Shown: positions 1-27,834 of the stretch, piece by piece | Layout of the letters: each line of letters begins with the position of its first letter | Position numbering within the stretch: the stretch's first letter is position 1 | NCBI GenBank assembly: GCA_013399855.1 | Contig: VXAY01002478.1 | Coordinates: 65,052-129,051, forward strand | Direction: 5' to 3' | Length of the DNA stretch: 64,000 nt | DNA from: Oxyruncus cristatus | Taxonomy: Eukaryota; Chordata; Aves; Passeriformes; Cotingidae | Made by a program: the position numbers and the translations under genes | Notes under the pieces: generated by a model | Database searches by the model: none | The model's input: only the letters and a program-made list of their open reading frames with translations | What the model was told of the DNA's origin: nothing

Positions 1-14447
<14,447 letters not shown>

Positions 14448-14982
14448 GATGTCCCCAATGTACCTGTTAAAATGAGAAAAGACAAATTAATGCCCTTTCT
14501 GCTTCAGGAAGTCAGAGATAACTGTCATGATTTTTCTTGCTAGTGGATCACACCAGTTAAGGAAATGTAAGTGACAAGTTTGATCTGCTTCCCACAAAGG
14601 ACTTGGCTCTGTACTTTTCTTGTCAGTGGGAACACATCTACAATTCCAGAGACAGAAAAAAACCAAGTGCCTGTCTTCTAAAAAAAGGTCATGTCCCTCA
14701 AAGCTTACTTAAGCATATTTAAGATGATACCTGTCCTATCTGTCTGCAGCCCAAGACAAACAACCCCAGGGTCAGAACTTTGAACAGCAGGAGGAACAAG
14801 AGATGAAAAGTCAGCTTGGTGCATATTTCACATGTCCACACAGTCCCATCCTTGAGTGTAAATAGCACTCCTGCAACCTCCAGAAAAGTGGGCCTGGAGC
14901 AGCAAACAGCTCCATTGTGGGACCAGACACACCTCTGCCAAAAAGTCAACTCCTTCTCTTAAGAAAGCATCTTCAGCCATGT

Positions 14983-15012
14983 GTATATATATATACATAT
15001 ATATACACACAC
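14983..15012. repeat. Alternating TA/CA microsatellite
   Basis: A GTGTATATATATATACATAT-type run followed by ACACACAC, within sequence upstream of the DDX42 start exon. Confidence 0.8.
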
Positions 15013-15689
15013 CCTCCCTATATAAGGTCTCCAACCTACAGTTTTCAAACCATATTTTAAATGCTCCACATAACATGTCTGCCCAGTCCTTGATTTTCTA
15101 AGATGAAGACTGAACTGATATATTAGGATTTAGAGTTTCCACTCTGAATAATTTAATTATCTGCCTGGTCAAGTAAATCATACCTGTAAGGCAGCAAACA
15201 GCAAGACACCCACTTGCTTTCCAATGCATTATAATCAGCTGTCCAAAGGCTACAAGTCTCATTAAACAAATCCTCACATTGAGAATCCTCGATGAGATCA
15301 GAACTTGTGGGCAAGAGAAACAACTTCACAATAATCCAAAGGTAAATAGTGCTGCTGTGCCCTGTGCTGAACATTTACCAGCTTGGGAGTTGCTCAATAA
15401 ACCTCGAGCCTAGATCAGAGCTCAGGAGCAGATTTTGGGGAGAATTCTGCAGTTCAGCTCTGACCCTGGAGCCCTGACACAGCTTGTGGCCTTCACAGCT
15501 GCGGGTCTGCGGCAGCTGAGAGCTCAAAATGTGCCACAGAGAGGGGAGAGGTGGAGCCGCACTTCTGCTGCTGACAGGGGAACCTCTTACGTTAAAACTC
15601 TTGAGTTAAAACCTGACTGCAAGGATCCTTCCTCACTGTACTTATCCACCCTCTTTTCCCCCTCCCGCTACCGCAGAAAATGAGGAAAA

Positions 15690-16960
15690 CCACTTTTTTT
15701 ATTTGCCATATAGCCGCGAAAGCACAAGACGTGCTCAGCCTGCCCGCGGAGCCAGTGGCGAGCGAGCACAGGGACTACGGGCAAACTCCCGAGGCTTCGC
15801 TTCCCTGTGGCCGCCGTTCCGCTGCAGGGAACTCCCGAGGCACGGACCCTTCCCACGGACCCCTCCCCGGGGCCGGGCCGCGCCGCGCCCGAAGGGAAGC
15901 GGGACCCCGCTCCCCCGAGCACGGCAGGGTCGGGAGCCGCGGGCGGGCGCTGTCCCGGCCGGCCCGAGCCCTGCGCGGGGCCCTTCCCGCCCGCGGGGCC
16001 GCGNNNNNNNNNNNNNNNNNNNNNNNNNNNNNNNNNNNNNNNNNNNNNNNNNNNNNNNNNNNNNNNNNNNNNNNNNNNNNNNNNNNNNNNNNNNNNNNNN
16101 NNNNNNNNNNNNNNNNNNNNNNNNNNNNNNNNNNNNNNNNNNNNNNNNNNNNNNNNNNNNNNNNNNNNNNNNNNNNNNNNNNNNNNNNNNNNNNNNNNNN
16201 NNNNNNNNNNNNNNNNNNNNNNNNNNNNNNNNNNNNNNNNNNNNNNNNNNNNNNNNNNNNNNNNNNNNNNNNNNNNNNNNNNNNNNNNNNNNNNNNNNNN
16301 NNNNNNNNNNNNNNNNNNNNNNNNNNNNNNNNNNNNNNNNNNNNNNNNNNNNNNNNNNNNNNNNNNNNNNNNNNNNNNNNNNNNNNNNNNNNNNNNNNNN
16401 NNNNNNNNNNNNNNNNNNNNNNNNNNNNNNNNNNNNNNNNNNNNNNNNNNNNNNNNNNNNNNNNNNNNNNNNNNNNNNNNNNNNNNNNNNNNNNNNNNNN
16501 NNNNNNNNNNNNNNNNNNNNNNNNNNNNNNNNNNNNNNNNNNNNNNNNNNNNNNNNNNNNNNNNNNNNNNNNNNNNNNNNNNNNNNNNNNNNNNNNNNNN
16601 NNNNNNNNNNNNNNNNNNNNNNNNNNNNNNNNNNNNNNNNNNNNNNNNNNNNNNNNNNNNNNNNNNNNNNNNNNNNNNNNNNNNNNNNNNNNNNNNNNNN
16701 NNNNNNNNNNNNNNNNNNNNNNNNNNNNNNNNNNNNNNNNNNNNNNNNNNNNNNNNNNNNNNNNNNNNNNNNNNNNNNNNNNNNNNNNNNNNNNNNNNNN
16801 NNNNNNNNNNNNNNNNNNNNNNNNNNNNNNNNNNNNNNNGGTCACGGGCAGCACCTGAGGGGGCGTCCCCGCTCCAGGCGGTGGGTCACGGTGAGGGCCC
16901 GACCTGCCGGGGCCCGGCCCTTCTCCAGAATCTGCTGAGCCGGATCTAGACTCGAGATTT
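15690..16960. promoter_or_regulatory. Probable divergent CpG-island promoter of DDX42 (-) and CCDC47 (+)
   Basis: Sequence becomes strongly CpG- and GC-rich from about 15.7 kb, enters an 836-base gap at 16004 and leaves it still GC-rich until about 16.95 kb. It lies between the first coding exons of two genes pointing away from each other (DDX42 start 14447 minus, CCDC47 start 18645 plus). A bidirectional promoter with both noncoding first exons here is therefore the simplest reading. One candidate CCDC47 first-exon donor is CACG followed by GTGAGG at 16891. The transcription starts are not visible. Confidence 0.6.
16004..16839. other. Assembly gap (836 N)
   Basis: A run of N inside the DDX42/CCDC47 CpG-rich interval. 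It probably conceals GC-rich promoter and 5' UTR sequence. Open reading frames spanning it are artefacts. Confidence 0.99.
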
Positions 16961-18644
16961 GTTGAGCAAGTCCCAGGCGGGTAGATGTTCTGCGTGGGGA
17001 GCAGCAGCAGCGCTGTTTATTTACCTTCGGGTTATGGTGAAGTTGTTTCTCTTGTCAGTGGGTTCTGGGCAGCCCGTGTGGAACCGATCTCTCTCGGTGG
17101 GGTGTGGAGCGTGGAGGGCCTGCCAAGGCATATTCTGCTTCCTGGAGTCTGTACTTGGACCTTGTTCTAAGGGAATGCTGAATTAGGGGGGGTGCTCCAG
17201 CTTCCACCCACCCGCAGCTCAAACGTGGCCTTGGAACTGGCCACAGTTTATTTTCCAGGAAGCTCTATGGAGTTGTCGGGTCTTCTGAAAGTGGATGTGC
17301 TCAAATAGTCTTGAAATTCTTACTGTGAAACTGTTGGGGTTTGGTTGAGCAGGTGGCTCCATTGTCCTGGTGGTTTTTAACCTCGGAGTGCAAATTCTGT
17401 CCTATCTAAATAGTGGTTTGTTGGGTTTTTTTCTGCTCTAAATTCACATAAAATTGCGAGGTACCCACACAATGATACTGGGCTCTGCCTTGTGCTTTCC
17501 ATCCTGTTTTAACATTCTATGAACGTGTTCTGTGCAGGTTTTGCTGGAGCGAGGAGCCTTTGACAGAGGTGTTTATTTGAGCTGTCCTTGTCATCCCTAT
17601 CACACAGTGGGTTCCCTGCGTGAGGCACTCAGAGGAGAGCTGGTCAAATTTAGAAACAAAATCGTTTCTATTCTGAGTTTGTAAGAGCACACTCTCATTA
17701 ACATTCGGGTTCCCACTCGGCTCTGGTTGCGGGAGGGAGTAAAATGAGCCTCCCAGCCGAGCCTGGTGCAGCTGATCCTCCGGGGCTGGTTGTGAAGTGC
17801 AGCAGGAGGGTTAGAGCTGCCTTTTGGGGCTCCGTTTTCGGACCTTGGAGAAACTCCTCCTTGTGGGGCTGGGACTGTTTTGAGATCAAGCAGAAAAGGT
17901 GGGAAGCTGAGGGGAAAAAGAGGTGAACTGACAAACTCTCTGCACGTTTGGGGCTGATCTGGAGAGAGCTTTGGGCTCATGAGCGCCAGTTTACTCTTGG
18001 TTCAGGGACTGGTGTAATATCCATCTTCTTCCTGCTCTTTTTTTTTCTTTTTTTTTTTTGGGTTGAACACCCAACAAAAGGTCTTTGTTCCTAAACAGAA
18101 ACTGTGCTGGGACAACTGTGGGACCCGGTTCTGAGCAGGCAGCCTAGAAAATCACAGATGGGTACTTTGGAACTAAGAGACTATCGGCGCATCACTAAAA
18201 CTAATCAAGTGCATTTCAGGATTTACTGCTGCTCTTACACACTGGTTGAGCTGACTGTGTCTAATTGCTAATTAATAACAACTGCAGGCACAGAGTGTGG
18301 TCTCAGAAGTGAGCTGGCGGTGCTGGCTGGGAGATGATAATGAGAGAGAGGCAGTTTTATAGTGGAACATTTCTGATTCCAAAGGTGCTCATCTGAACAG
18401 CGTGGCCAGATGTGAATTTGCTGCTGCCACCAGCAATCTCGCCTTCAAAGTTATTTTTTTCTTGTATCGGTAGTCACTTTATAGAGAAAACGGCAAGATC
18501 AGGCGGGGGTTTATTTCTCTCTCTGGTCTGACCCTCGTAGTGTTTTCTAAATAGCTCATGGGAGCTGGGGATTGTAATGGCGCGATGTAACAAAATTGAT
18601 AAGGACTCTTTGCAATGATTGATTTAATTCTTTTTTCAGTGAAA

Positions 18645-21600
18645 ATGAAGAACTTATATCTTTTTATTGCTGTCCTGTTCATCCCATGGAGCTTTGCTTT
18701 GGCGAAATACGATGAATTTGAGGATGGAGACGACATTATGGAATATGATGATAATGACTTCGCTGAATTTGAAGATGTGAATGAAGATGCAGTCACAGAG
18801 TCTCCTCAGAGGATCATCACTACAGAAGATGATGAAGAAGAAGCCACTGTAGAGCTTGAAGGTCAGGATGAGAATCAGGAAGACTTTGATGATGCAGATA
18901 CGCAGGTAAAGGCCTCATCTTCTGTCTCTGTGTTTCCTAATAATGTCTCTTTCTTTCTCACCTTATCTTTTTGGATTTTGCTTCCTGGGCTTTGGATTTT
19001 ACTTCCTGGGCTTTGGATTTTCACGCTGTTTGTGATTTTTGTCCTTTAGGAAGGCGATACTGAGAGTGAACCATATGATGATGAGGAGTTTGAAGGCTAC
19101 GAAGAGAAACCAGATGCATCTCACAGCAAAAACAAAGACCCCATAACAATAGTTAATGTAGGTATAACTGTTGATCTGCTTTCTAGTTGGAGTTGCATCA
19201 CTTATTTTCTCAAGGCAGTGTGCCAGGAATGTCACTGGGGTACTGATGTGAACTTGCAGTGTACAAAGTGTGGTTTTTAGCTTGTCTGTGACTAACGTTT
19301 CAGCTTTGAAATTGATGGGTTTTGAAGCCAATCTCTCTGTCCATCCTGAATGAGAGTGTTTCACAGAATGATCAGGTGCATTTTTATTACCCCAAAGATC
19401 TCTTTTTAAGTATGATGGCTGGCCTTGCTAGTGAAAATTAAGGTTTGGGTACTTCTGTGACTGAAGGGGGGTACAGTGATAACGGAATGGTGAGTTAATC
19501 TCTGAGGTGGCAGGGTCAGGAAGGCTTCCCTGCTCCGCCACACAGTCTGTGGCTCTTGGTGGCATCCTGAAAATGCTTCTGGACACTGGGATTTCAATAG
19601 AAGTTACATGATGACCAGGTAATTCTGTAATAGGCAGGGCATCAAGCTCAAATGCTCAGCTGAGTTGAAATGCTGGGCTGTTTACTCTGAGCTCACTCAG
19701 AAATGAGAAGTATTTTGTTTGTATTTAGCAGGTATTTTGGGAATGCTGTTCCCAGTTGTTTCCTGTATGCTCCCTGTGCCCCAGCAGAGCCAAGTGCATT
19801 ATGGAGGCTTAGCTCTGTCCTGTTGCCTTTGTGGAGCTTCCTGCTGTGTTGGGGATGGAGCTTCTCCAGTACTCTGCGTTTCCCAGATGCTTTGTGTGCA
19901 TAAAATCCACTTATTCAGTATGTAAAGATTTCTCTTGCCTTGCACAGGTCCCTGCTCACCTTCAGAACAGCTGGGAGAGTTACTACATGGAGATCCTGAT
20001 GGTAACAGGTCTCCTGGCTTACATCATGAACTACATCATCGGGAAGAACAAAAACAACCGGCTGGCTCACGCTTGGTTCAACACGCACAGGGAGCTGCTG
20101 GAAAGTAACTTTGCTCTTGTTGGTAAGTTCCATAATGACAAAGATCCAGTTCTAGTGTTTGAATAAAGCTGGGTTTAGACCATGTAGGCCGTAGCAAGTC
20201 CTTTTCTGTAACGTGGTGTGAGCTTTTAAGCCTTCTGGTGAACTTTGGTGTTTCAGTTTGTGACTTTAGGCTGCAGTTCTCTTTCACTGCTCCTTTCCTC
20301 AGGGGATGACGGCACTAATAAAGAAGCTACAAGCACTGGGAAGCTAAATCAAGAAAATGAACACATATATAACTTGTGGTGCTCTGGGAGGGTGTGCTGT
20401 GAAGGAATGCTCATCCAGTTAAAGGTAAGGATGAGGGAGTTTGTGGTGCTGTTTCCAGTTCTGTCACCAGTTGCCAGGTTCTAGAGGCTTTTCCATTCCA
20501 GTGTGAGCAACAAGGGGTCCCAGCTCAGCTCTCGTGCTCGCATTCAGACAGAGTTCTGAATATGCAAACACGAAGGAAAAACTGGATAATTAAAATATCT
20601 GTACAGGCCCACATTCTGCCCACCAAAGTAGGTAAGAGTGAGTGCTTGCAGAAGGAGTTCAGCTGTTTTCTGTGTTTACCGACTTGTGTTTTTAGTTTCT
20701 CAAGAGACAAGACCTGCTGAACGTCCTGGCGCGCATGATGAGGCCGGCGTCGGACCAAGTGGTACGTACGCCCAGATTAGCTGGGATAAACCTGCATTCC
20801 TTTGGTTCTGCCCTGCTGCTTTCGGTTGTTCCAGGTGATTTCTGTGGTGTTGCACATCTTCCAGTTCAGCAGCTGTTGAAACAACCTCAAAAGGATTGTT
20901 TGTGTTTCTTTCCCGCCTGTGAAACGCAAACTGCTGATGACTGGAAATTCGTTTTATCTGTGGGCTTTATCGTTGGAGTGGTTTGGTGAGCAGTCTGTCG
21001 TGATTCAAGATCTCAGCTTGATAAAAAGTGGTTTTACAATTTGAAATGCATAACGATTTTTCTTCTCTCGGTGTTTAAGCCATACATTGGTCTGGATATT
21101 ATATCCTGTAATGTTACTCTGTACTTTCTCCCTTAATATAATACTCCCTTAATGTAAGCATAAATACCATTTGGAAGAACAGTGGCTGTATGCACTGTGA
21201 ATCCTCTTTCTATTTATCCAGAATTGTATTTCCTTATATCAAGACTATTTAGTTGCAAATTATTTTTACAGCTCTGCTGTTCTGGTCCCTGTCATTACAC
21301 CACAACACTGAACTAAGTGCTCAATCTGATTAAAAAGCTCCCTTACTTTAAGACACACTGGGAAGCTTTAGATCAGCCACCTTCCTCTGACATGTGTCTG
21401 GCCTCGCGTAGTCTTTGCTCTTAGGAATCAAAGTGTCAGACACTGAAATCTGATCAGGACTAATAACCCTCTGTTTCACAGCAAATAAAAGTGACAATGA
21501 ATGATGAAGACATGGACACGTATGTGTTTGCTGTTGGAACCAGAAAAGCACTGGTGAGACTTCAGAAAGAGATGCAGGACCTGGTATGTACCTGCACGTT

Positions 21601-24600
21601 GATAAGTAATAGCATGTAAGAACCTCTAACCTGCAGATTCATTGTTTTCTTGGGAACAGCTGGAAACTTGTGACTGACCTGTTGGAATTTGTGGGGAAAA
21701 GACATTTTCATCTGCTGGATGAAAGTCTAATGGAATCAGAGGTTGGAAGTGGGAGAGCTGCAGGAAAAGAGGCAGTGGAAAGCAGCTCATTTAGGAAGGG
21801 GCAGGACACACAAATGTCACTTCACCTCATTTAATTTGCACAAACGGCTTTTTCGGGGATTGAAAAGTAAACTTCATTAGTGATCTGTGATGTGGAAAAT
21901 TTGGGGTTAAGTCATCTGTTTTTATGTGATCTGAAATGAAAACTTTCCATATGTTCCAGCCCCGAAGCTTGCAAAGAATCCAGTGATAACAGGGAGTGCT
22001 TTGCAAATCTTTTCTCTCAAGTAACAGCACTGGAGTGTGGTTGGGAGGATGCCAGGTTTTGTTATCAATGTAAGCAAAAATGCCTTAATCCGCTTTGAGC
22101 ATTCCAGCATGGCTGTTTTAGAATTGTTTTATCTTTTTTCCTGAAAGTGCTGACTACTGAAGGGAAATACCAACTTAAAGACTGTCGGTGCTTTGTGCTT
22201 TCCTTTGTTTGAAATGTCCCCGGCCAGGCTCAGTGACTGAGTGTATTTTTTTTTTTTATTGTTTCTTTTTCTGGTAACTTTTAGGGGTCCCGGTGTTCCA
22301 GCACAGTTCAGTCTGATAAGATGCTTACAGGCTTTGTGTTTATTTTGCTTTCTCGTTGTTCTCTTTGAAACAGAGCGAGTTCTGCAGTGATAAACCTAAG
22401 TCTGGTGCAAAATATGGGCTTCCAGATTCACTGGCCATCTTGTCAGAGATGGGGGAGGTCACGGAGGGAATGATGGACGCCAAGGTAAACTTGAATGAGT
22501 TAATACAAATATTCCTTAGAAACCCTGGCAGTTACAACCTGTGGGACAAGGTTCTAATCTTTGTGTCGTGGGAGCATTACAGGAAAGCCAAATGGCCCTG
22601 GTGGGATCTAGGGAAATCAAGACCCTAGTGAAGCATGAGGGCTGGAAGAGGGATGTAATTCTCTGTTTTCCTTTTTTACATCACAACTGTTAGTCTGTCC
22701 TGAACTGGAGACTTAAAACTGCCTTTCAAAGCCCGGGAGTAGCTTCAGCAGCCAGTTGAAGGAAGGTGTTGATGGTGTATCTGCAGGTCCTCAAAGCTGA
22801 CTTGTTTTCAAATTAGCTGGAAAATCCCAAATGAGAGTTATGTATCCGAGTTGCTCACGTTATTTCCATGCACTGAGGTCCATTCTAGCACTAAGTAAAA
22901 ACACTGGAGTTAAAATTCAGTGTCATTGTGGCAAGCTGAGCACAGCAGTTTTCTGAGTCATATATGGAATCCCAGACCAGATGTATGGTTTGGGTTGGAG
23001 GGGACCTTAAAGATCATCCAGTTCCAACCCCCTGCCTGGCAAACTCCTATGGAGTGGGGAGGCTGCAGATGGATTGGTGCTGGGCAAAACTAACCCCAGT
23101 TTCTCTTTCAGATGATACATTTCCTCACGCACTACGCTGACAAGATCGAGTCCGTCCAATTCTCGGACCAGTTCTCCGGTCCAAAACTTATGCAAGAGTA
23201 GGTACAAAGCCAGATCTCTGCCCCCAGTAGCTTTTGTAACTCCAAATTAAAAATAGAGGCCTTGTTTGCAGTGTGAAACCTGCTGGAACGCACACAAGGG
23301 GAAACTGGGAGCAAAGGTCAGACAGGTGAATAAATACACTCCCAATGCTTCCAAATGCTGCATTAATTGAGAAGATCAAGGTGCTGTATTGCCCTAGTGT
23401 TTGTTTGTGTGTGCTGGTTCCGCTGTGGTTTGGACAGCTCTGGATTTCAGACACCACCTGGCAGGTGCAGTGCGCTCAGCTGCAGGGAAAACCGCTCAGA
23501 ATTCCTGCCAAGGGTGTGCAGGACGTGAGGGCCAGACATAACACTGCAGGAGAGCTCAACACGTAACTCAGGTGCTGTTTGAATGCACCGAGAAATAGAT
23601 TTAAGCAAGTCTGAAGTGTTAAAAAAGAAATAAAAAATCAAGGCTGCTTGCCCTTCCCTATGTGATACAGCCAAACATTCTGCTGCTGAATCCATCCCTT
23701 GGCAACTTTTGTTCAGGATGTGCTTCAGAAATACTCAGATGCAGGATCTCTGAGCCTCCCAGTCCAAGAGGTGCTTCACTGCTGCTTCAGGATTGCCAAG
23801 TGGTGGGAGAGCTAATCTGAATTATCATGTAGGTTTTTGCACGGGTGTATTATGCTCACAGGCATATAAATAACTGATGTCTATCGAAACTTGAAACTCT
23901 CCTCCAAAAAAAAAGGAACAGACCTTGATTTAATTGTCAGACAGCAGCGTGTGTACTTTGCACTGAAACTGTGGCGGATCTGTGAAATGTAGGCCTGAGT
24001 TTCTCACACAAGAATACTGCAGGATTTTGGGCAGTGAAGACTTGAATTCTTTAGAGAATGTTTTGTTTTCCTTGCATGTTTATGGATTTTTAGTAGTATT
24101 AACAACAAGATGTGTAAAACTGAATGTAGTTTAAAATATGCAGACCTCCTTAGTACTCAGAGGCCCTCTGACAGTCAGATGGGCTGGGGATTTATGTTTT
24201 TCCATTCATGCCTTTTCCCTGCACACTTTTGAGTAGAACAGGAATCTGAATAGTTTGAAACTTAACTTTGGGTTACAGGCAGGCTTTTAATCTTGTTTGT
24301 TCTATTCAAGTAATTTCCAAGTGTCTCTTGGTTCTTGATGAGGTTTTCCATAGCCGTGTCCGTTATTTTTTTATCCCTGTATTTTTTTTCCACTCATTCC
24401 AAATGCTTTTTTTCTTTCTTCCAGGGAGGGCCAGCTTACAAAACTGCCCGAAACTAAAAAGACACTTTTGTTTACATTTAACGGTAAGAGAACTGGTGTC
24501 TGTGTGTCTGTCTGGGGGAGTGCTGGGCTTTACTTGGGCAAGTCACCTGCTCCAGTTCTGTCATCTGTGGAAAATGATGTCTCATGAGTGACTTCTGTGC

Positions 24601-26213
24601 GGGTACCAGGATCACTAATTGATAAACACAAGGCAGCAACACACTGGGACAATCAGTCTTGCTCTTAGTGATCTTAGATCATACTCCTCTCTACAGGTGG
24701 CTTACTTTTAAGCCACGAGCCTTGCAGTTTGAGCTTGCACAGACTCCACTGGTTAACCCTGGTTTGAAATAAAAGCAGCCTGTTGGGAACCTCTTCTAGA
24801 CAAGGCCTGTGGCTCTCTTTAAAATTCAAGGCCATCTCTCCAAGTGAAGCTTCCTAAAGAGGAGGATAAGAGCATCTTTATTTCATGAACAATGTGAGCA
24901 ATAAGGAAAGAGCGTTACAGCAAGTAGAAAAGTCCTGCCAGTCTCTCTGAATGAACAAGTAACTCTTTATTTCAGTGCCTGGTTCAGGCAACACTTCTCC
25001 AAAGGACATGGAGTCTTTGCTGCCTCTGATGAGCATGGTCATCTACTCCATTGACAAAGCAAAGAAGTTCCGGCTGAACAGAGAAGTAAGTAGTGTCCTT
25101 TTCTGTCTTCTGAATGCTGTGTGAAATTGCAGCCGTTACCACTGGGTCCTTCAGATCAGGAGCTTTATGTTTCATGTGTGACTGCTGGAGATGCTGCATC
25201 CTTCTCATGGGGAAATCAATATAAGCTTTATTTATTTGGTTTTTTTCCCCTCTGTGGAAAGGGTAAACAGAAAGCTGACAAGAACAGGGCACGTGTGGAG
25301 GAGAATTTCCTCAAGCTGACCCACGTGCAGAGACAGGAGGCTGCCCAGTCCCGCCGGGAGGAGAAGAAACGGGCGGAGAAGGAGCGAATCATGAACGAAG
25401 AGGATCCCGAGAAACAGCGTCGGCTGGAGGTGAGGGGGCTGTGCAGATGGGTACAGGCTGCTGGCACACTCCTCCTGTGGGCATAGCAGCAGGGGAGATC
25501 TGGATTTCTGTTTGCTGGAAGGCAGACAGCTGGCAGGGTATTTACTGCTGCTCTCTGAAACAGGGCAACGCCTCACCCTGAAACCGGCTGGAAGGGGAAC
25601 ATTCCTCCAGCTTCCTTGGGCACGCAGTGACAGGACAAGGGGGAAAGCTGAAGGAGGGTAGATTTACATTGGATATTGGGAAGGAATCCTTGCCTTTGAG
25701 GGTGGGGAGGCCCTGGCACAGGTTGCCCAGAGAAGCTGTGGCTGCCCCATCCCTGGAAGTGTCCAAGGCCAGGTTGGACGAGGCTTGGAGCAACCTGGGC
25801 TAGTGGAAGGGGTGTCCCTGCCCTTTCTGGGATTCTGTGATTCCCCTGCTGGTTAAACGTGGGGAAACTGAGGCATGTCTGAAGTCAAAGAGAACCAAAG
25901 GGAGGATGGTGGAGCCTGTGCTGGCTGGAGCATAAAAGAGGGATGTGCTTCCTCTTAGATTTTGGGGAAAGGGTTTTGTCTTTGTGGGGACCCTCCCCTT
26001 CACGTGATGAGACAGCTCCCACTGGGAGGGAGGTGAACCCGGTACTGGAAGCTTTGTTTGGCTCTGAAATGCTCCACTTGCTCTTTGAGGAGATCCCTTG
26101 ATGTTTCTTCACACCTCTGTCCTTGCCCCCAGGAAGCTGCTCTGCGGCGGGAGCAGAAGAAGCTGGAGAAGAAGCAGATGAAGATGAAGCAAATCAAAGT
26201 GAAAGCCATGTGA
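18645..26213 (+). CDS. CCDC47: CCDC47 (calumin), ER membrane protein of the multipass translocon
   Basis: A single-pass ER membrane protein that in mammals joins the ribosome-bound multipass translocon (PAT complex) and affects ER calcium handling. Twelve coding exons: 18645-18905, 19050-19157, 19948-20122, 20303-20424, 20696-20761, 21482-21583, 22374-22484, 23112-23197, 24425-24483, 24976-25085, 25262-25429, 26133-26213. Phases close to give 482 aa plus TGA; human has 483. The start exon has a TTTTTTCAG acceptor at 18639 and ATG five bases in. Residues 1-20 form a signal peptide ([17 protein letters not shown]). Residues 22-123 are very acidic and luminal. About 136-155 ([20 protein letters not shown]) is the transmembrane helix. 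The cytosolic remainder ends in a basic coiled coil ([18 protein letters not shown]). The intron of 144 nt after the first coding exon is unusually short and stays open in frame. Confidence 0.97.
22985..23043 (-). mobile_element. Short CR1 3' fragment in CCDC47 intron
   Basis: The plus strand reads GGTTTGGGTTGGAGGGGACC then TTAAAGATCATCCAGTTCCA, the complement of the last 60 or so bases of CR1. Confidence 0.9.
25650..25843 (+). mobile_element. CR1 LINE 3' end in last CCDC47 intron
   Basis: GGATATTGGGAAGGAATCCT, CCCTGGCACAGGTTGCCCAG, GTCCAAGGCCAGGTTGGACG and a terminal TTTCTGGGATTCTGTGATTC place a forward CR1 3' end here. The last block is partly deleted. Confidence 0.92.
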
Positions 26214-26615
26214 GAAGCGCCTCGGTGCCACCCGGGGAATTGTAATTCACGGGTACAAAGACCTCTGTAACTCCATAATCCTCTGCTTCTATGAACACTA
26301 GTAGCCATTCAGAGAAAAGTTCTTGCATTGGTGTTACTTATTTAAGTATTACAGCAACATGCAGGTGTGTGTGGAAGAGCTTTGTCTTGGCAGTTCTTAT
26401 TCCAGGTGGTAAAAAGTTTTGCTACTTGTCTGTTTAAAAAACAAACAAAAAAAATTGCAATATTCTTGAATGCTCTTTGTCATTTGTTCTTTAAAACCAG
26501 AAGATTGTAAACCTGTCCACGTGTGCTGGTAACATATTCATGCTTTGGTTTTAAACTTGGGGTTTGGTTAGTGGGAGGGAAAGGGGGGAAAACTTCATGG
26601 GGAGGAAAACTGCAC

Positions 26616-26621
26616 AATAAA
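26616..26621 (+). terminator. Candidate CCDC47 polyadenylation signal AATAAA
   Basis: AATAAA about 400 bases after the CCDC47 stop, followed by T-rich sequence. Mammalian CCDC47 transcripts have a longer 3' UTR, so a distal site within 26.7-27.8 kb is also possible. Confidence 0.5.
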
Positions 26622-27834
26622 CACTTACTGTGCATTTATTTGCATCAAGGCACAAAACTTAGAGCCTTCCATACACAGTATGGATTCTTCAGGGATTTAA
26701 GCCCAGTAAAATAGAAATGATTTTTTTATTTTCTCTTTTTTTTTTTTTTTAAATTTTTTTACAAACAAGGGCCTGAAGCAGTATTAGGTCACCTGTGGGC
26801 ATGATTTGCTTATGTATAAAACGTAGGGATGATTAGAACCAAGGGAGTGGAATACATGGATAGTTTCCTACCCGTGGGTTTGGATGCTGCCAGCTTGGCA
26901 CAGTGTGAAGTCTGTGATGTCAGCTTAGTGTTGCTTCAGGAGTGAGTGCATGGTGAGTTAGCAATTCAGCCAGCTTTCCTTGGGTGTTTTTAGCTGTTCA
27001 AACACTTCTCTCCCGATCTCAGCAGCTGCTGCCCAGTTCACTTCAGCCAGGAGCCAGATTCAGTGAGGTACCTGCACTTGCCCATGTCCCCAAGCCAGTA
27101 AAAACGTTTCAGAGGACATTTATCCTCTTCATCTGGTCAGTGGTCACTTGAGGGGTTTTGAATCCAAGTGGGGAGAATGAAGTGAATGCCCCGTGCAAGC
27201 ACTTTGCTGGGAGAGCTCTGCATTTTATAAATGCTGCCTATCCACAAGGCATTTTATTGTTGCTTGTAACAGACTTTGAACAGTTTTGTGGGGAAACAAT
27301 GTCTTGCATTTTCTTGTTCAATACTTTGTGCAAACTTGGTTCTGAGGCAATAAGAAAGAGCTGCTGTTGAAACAGCAATTGCTTAAACTTGTTCCAGCAT
27401 GGGATACTCTACCCTGATTGAAATGCAAATGTCTGTAACCTGATACATGCGAATACATTCATTTTATAATGGTTGGTAAAAATATTTAAAACCAAAACTA
27501 ATGCAGAGTGTGTGAAATTTTAGCACTATTTAGCTTTAAAGATTAATACAGTGTTGTTTCACAGAGTTCTTTGGAATTACTGAAAGGAATTACTAGTTTG
27601 TGCTCTTCTGAGTAAGTGGACAGCTTTCCTGAAGTCCCATCCAGTTGTGGGCCATGGCAGCTAATTTTGTAATATTCAAATGAACAATCGAAAGAGTAAA
27701 ATATAATTGAAACACTCCACTTGCCTACGTTACTTGGCTCGACTCAGTGTTCCTTTCTCAAAGCCTCGTTAGGTGCGGGTTTTGAACATCCAAGAGCTGC
27801 TGTTACCTCTGCTGTGATGGTTGGTGGTGGAAGT
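26622..27834. other. CCDC47 3' flank, no gene seen
   Basis: AT-rich sequence with poly-T near 26730-26760. No repeat family, RNA gene or conserved open frame was recognised. Part may be CCDC47 distal 3' UTR. Confidence 0.6.

Noticed and set aside
15680..16949. Long open frames on both strands around 16 kb
   Set aside because: They consist mostly of N from the assembly gap plus stop-poor GC-rich flanks. The same applies to the frames across 48.8-50.0 kb.
18615..18644. In-frame ATG upstream of the CCDC47 start
   Set aside because: It lies before the TTTTTTCAG acceptor at 18639, so it is intronic. ATG 18645 starts the expected signal peptide.
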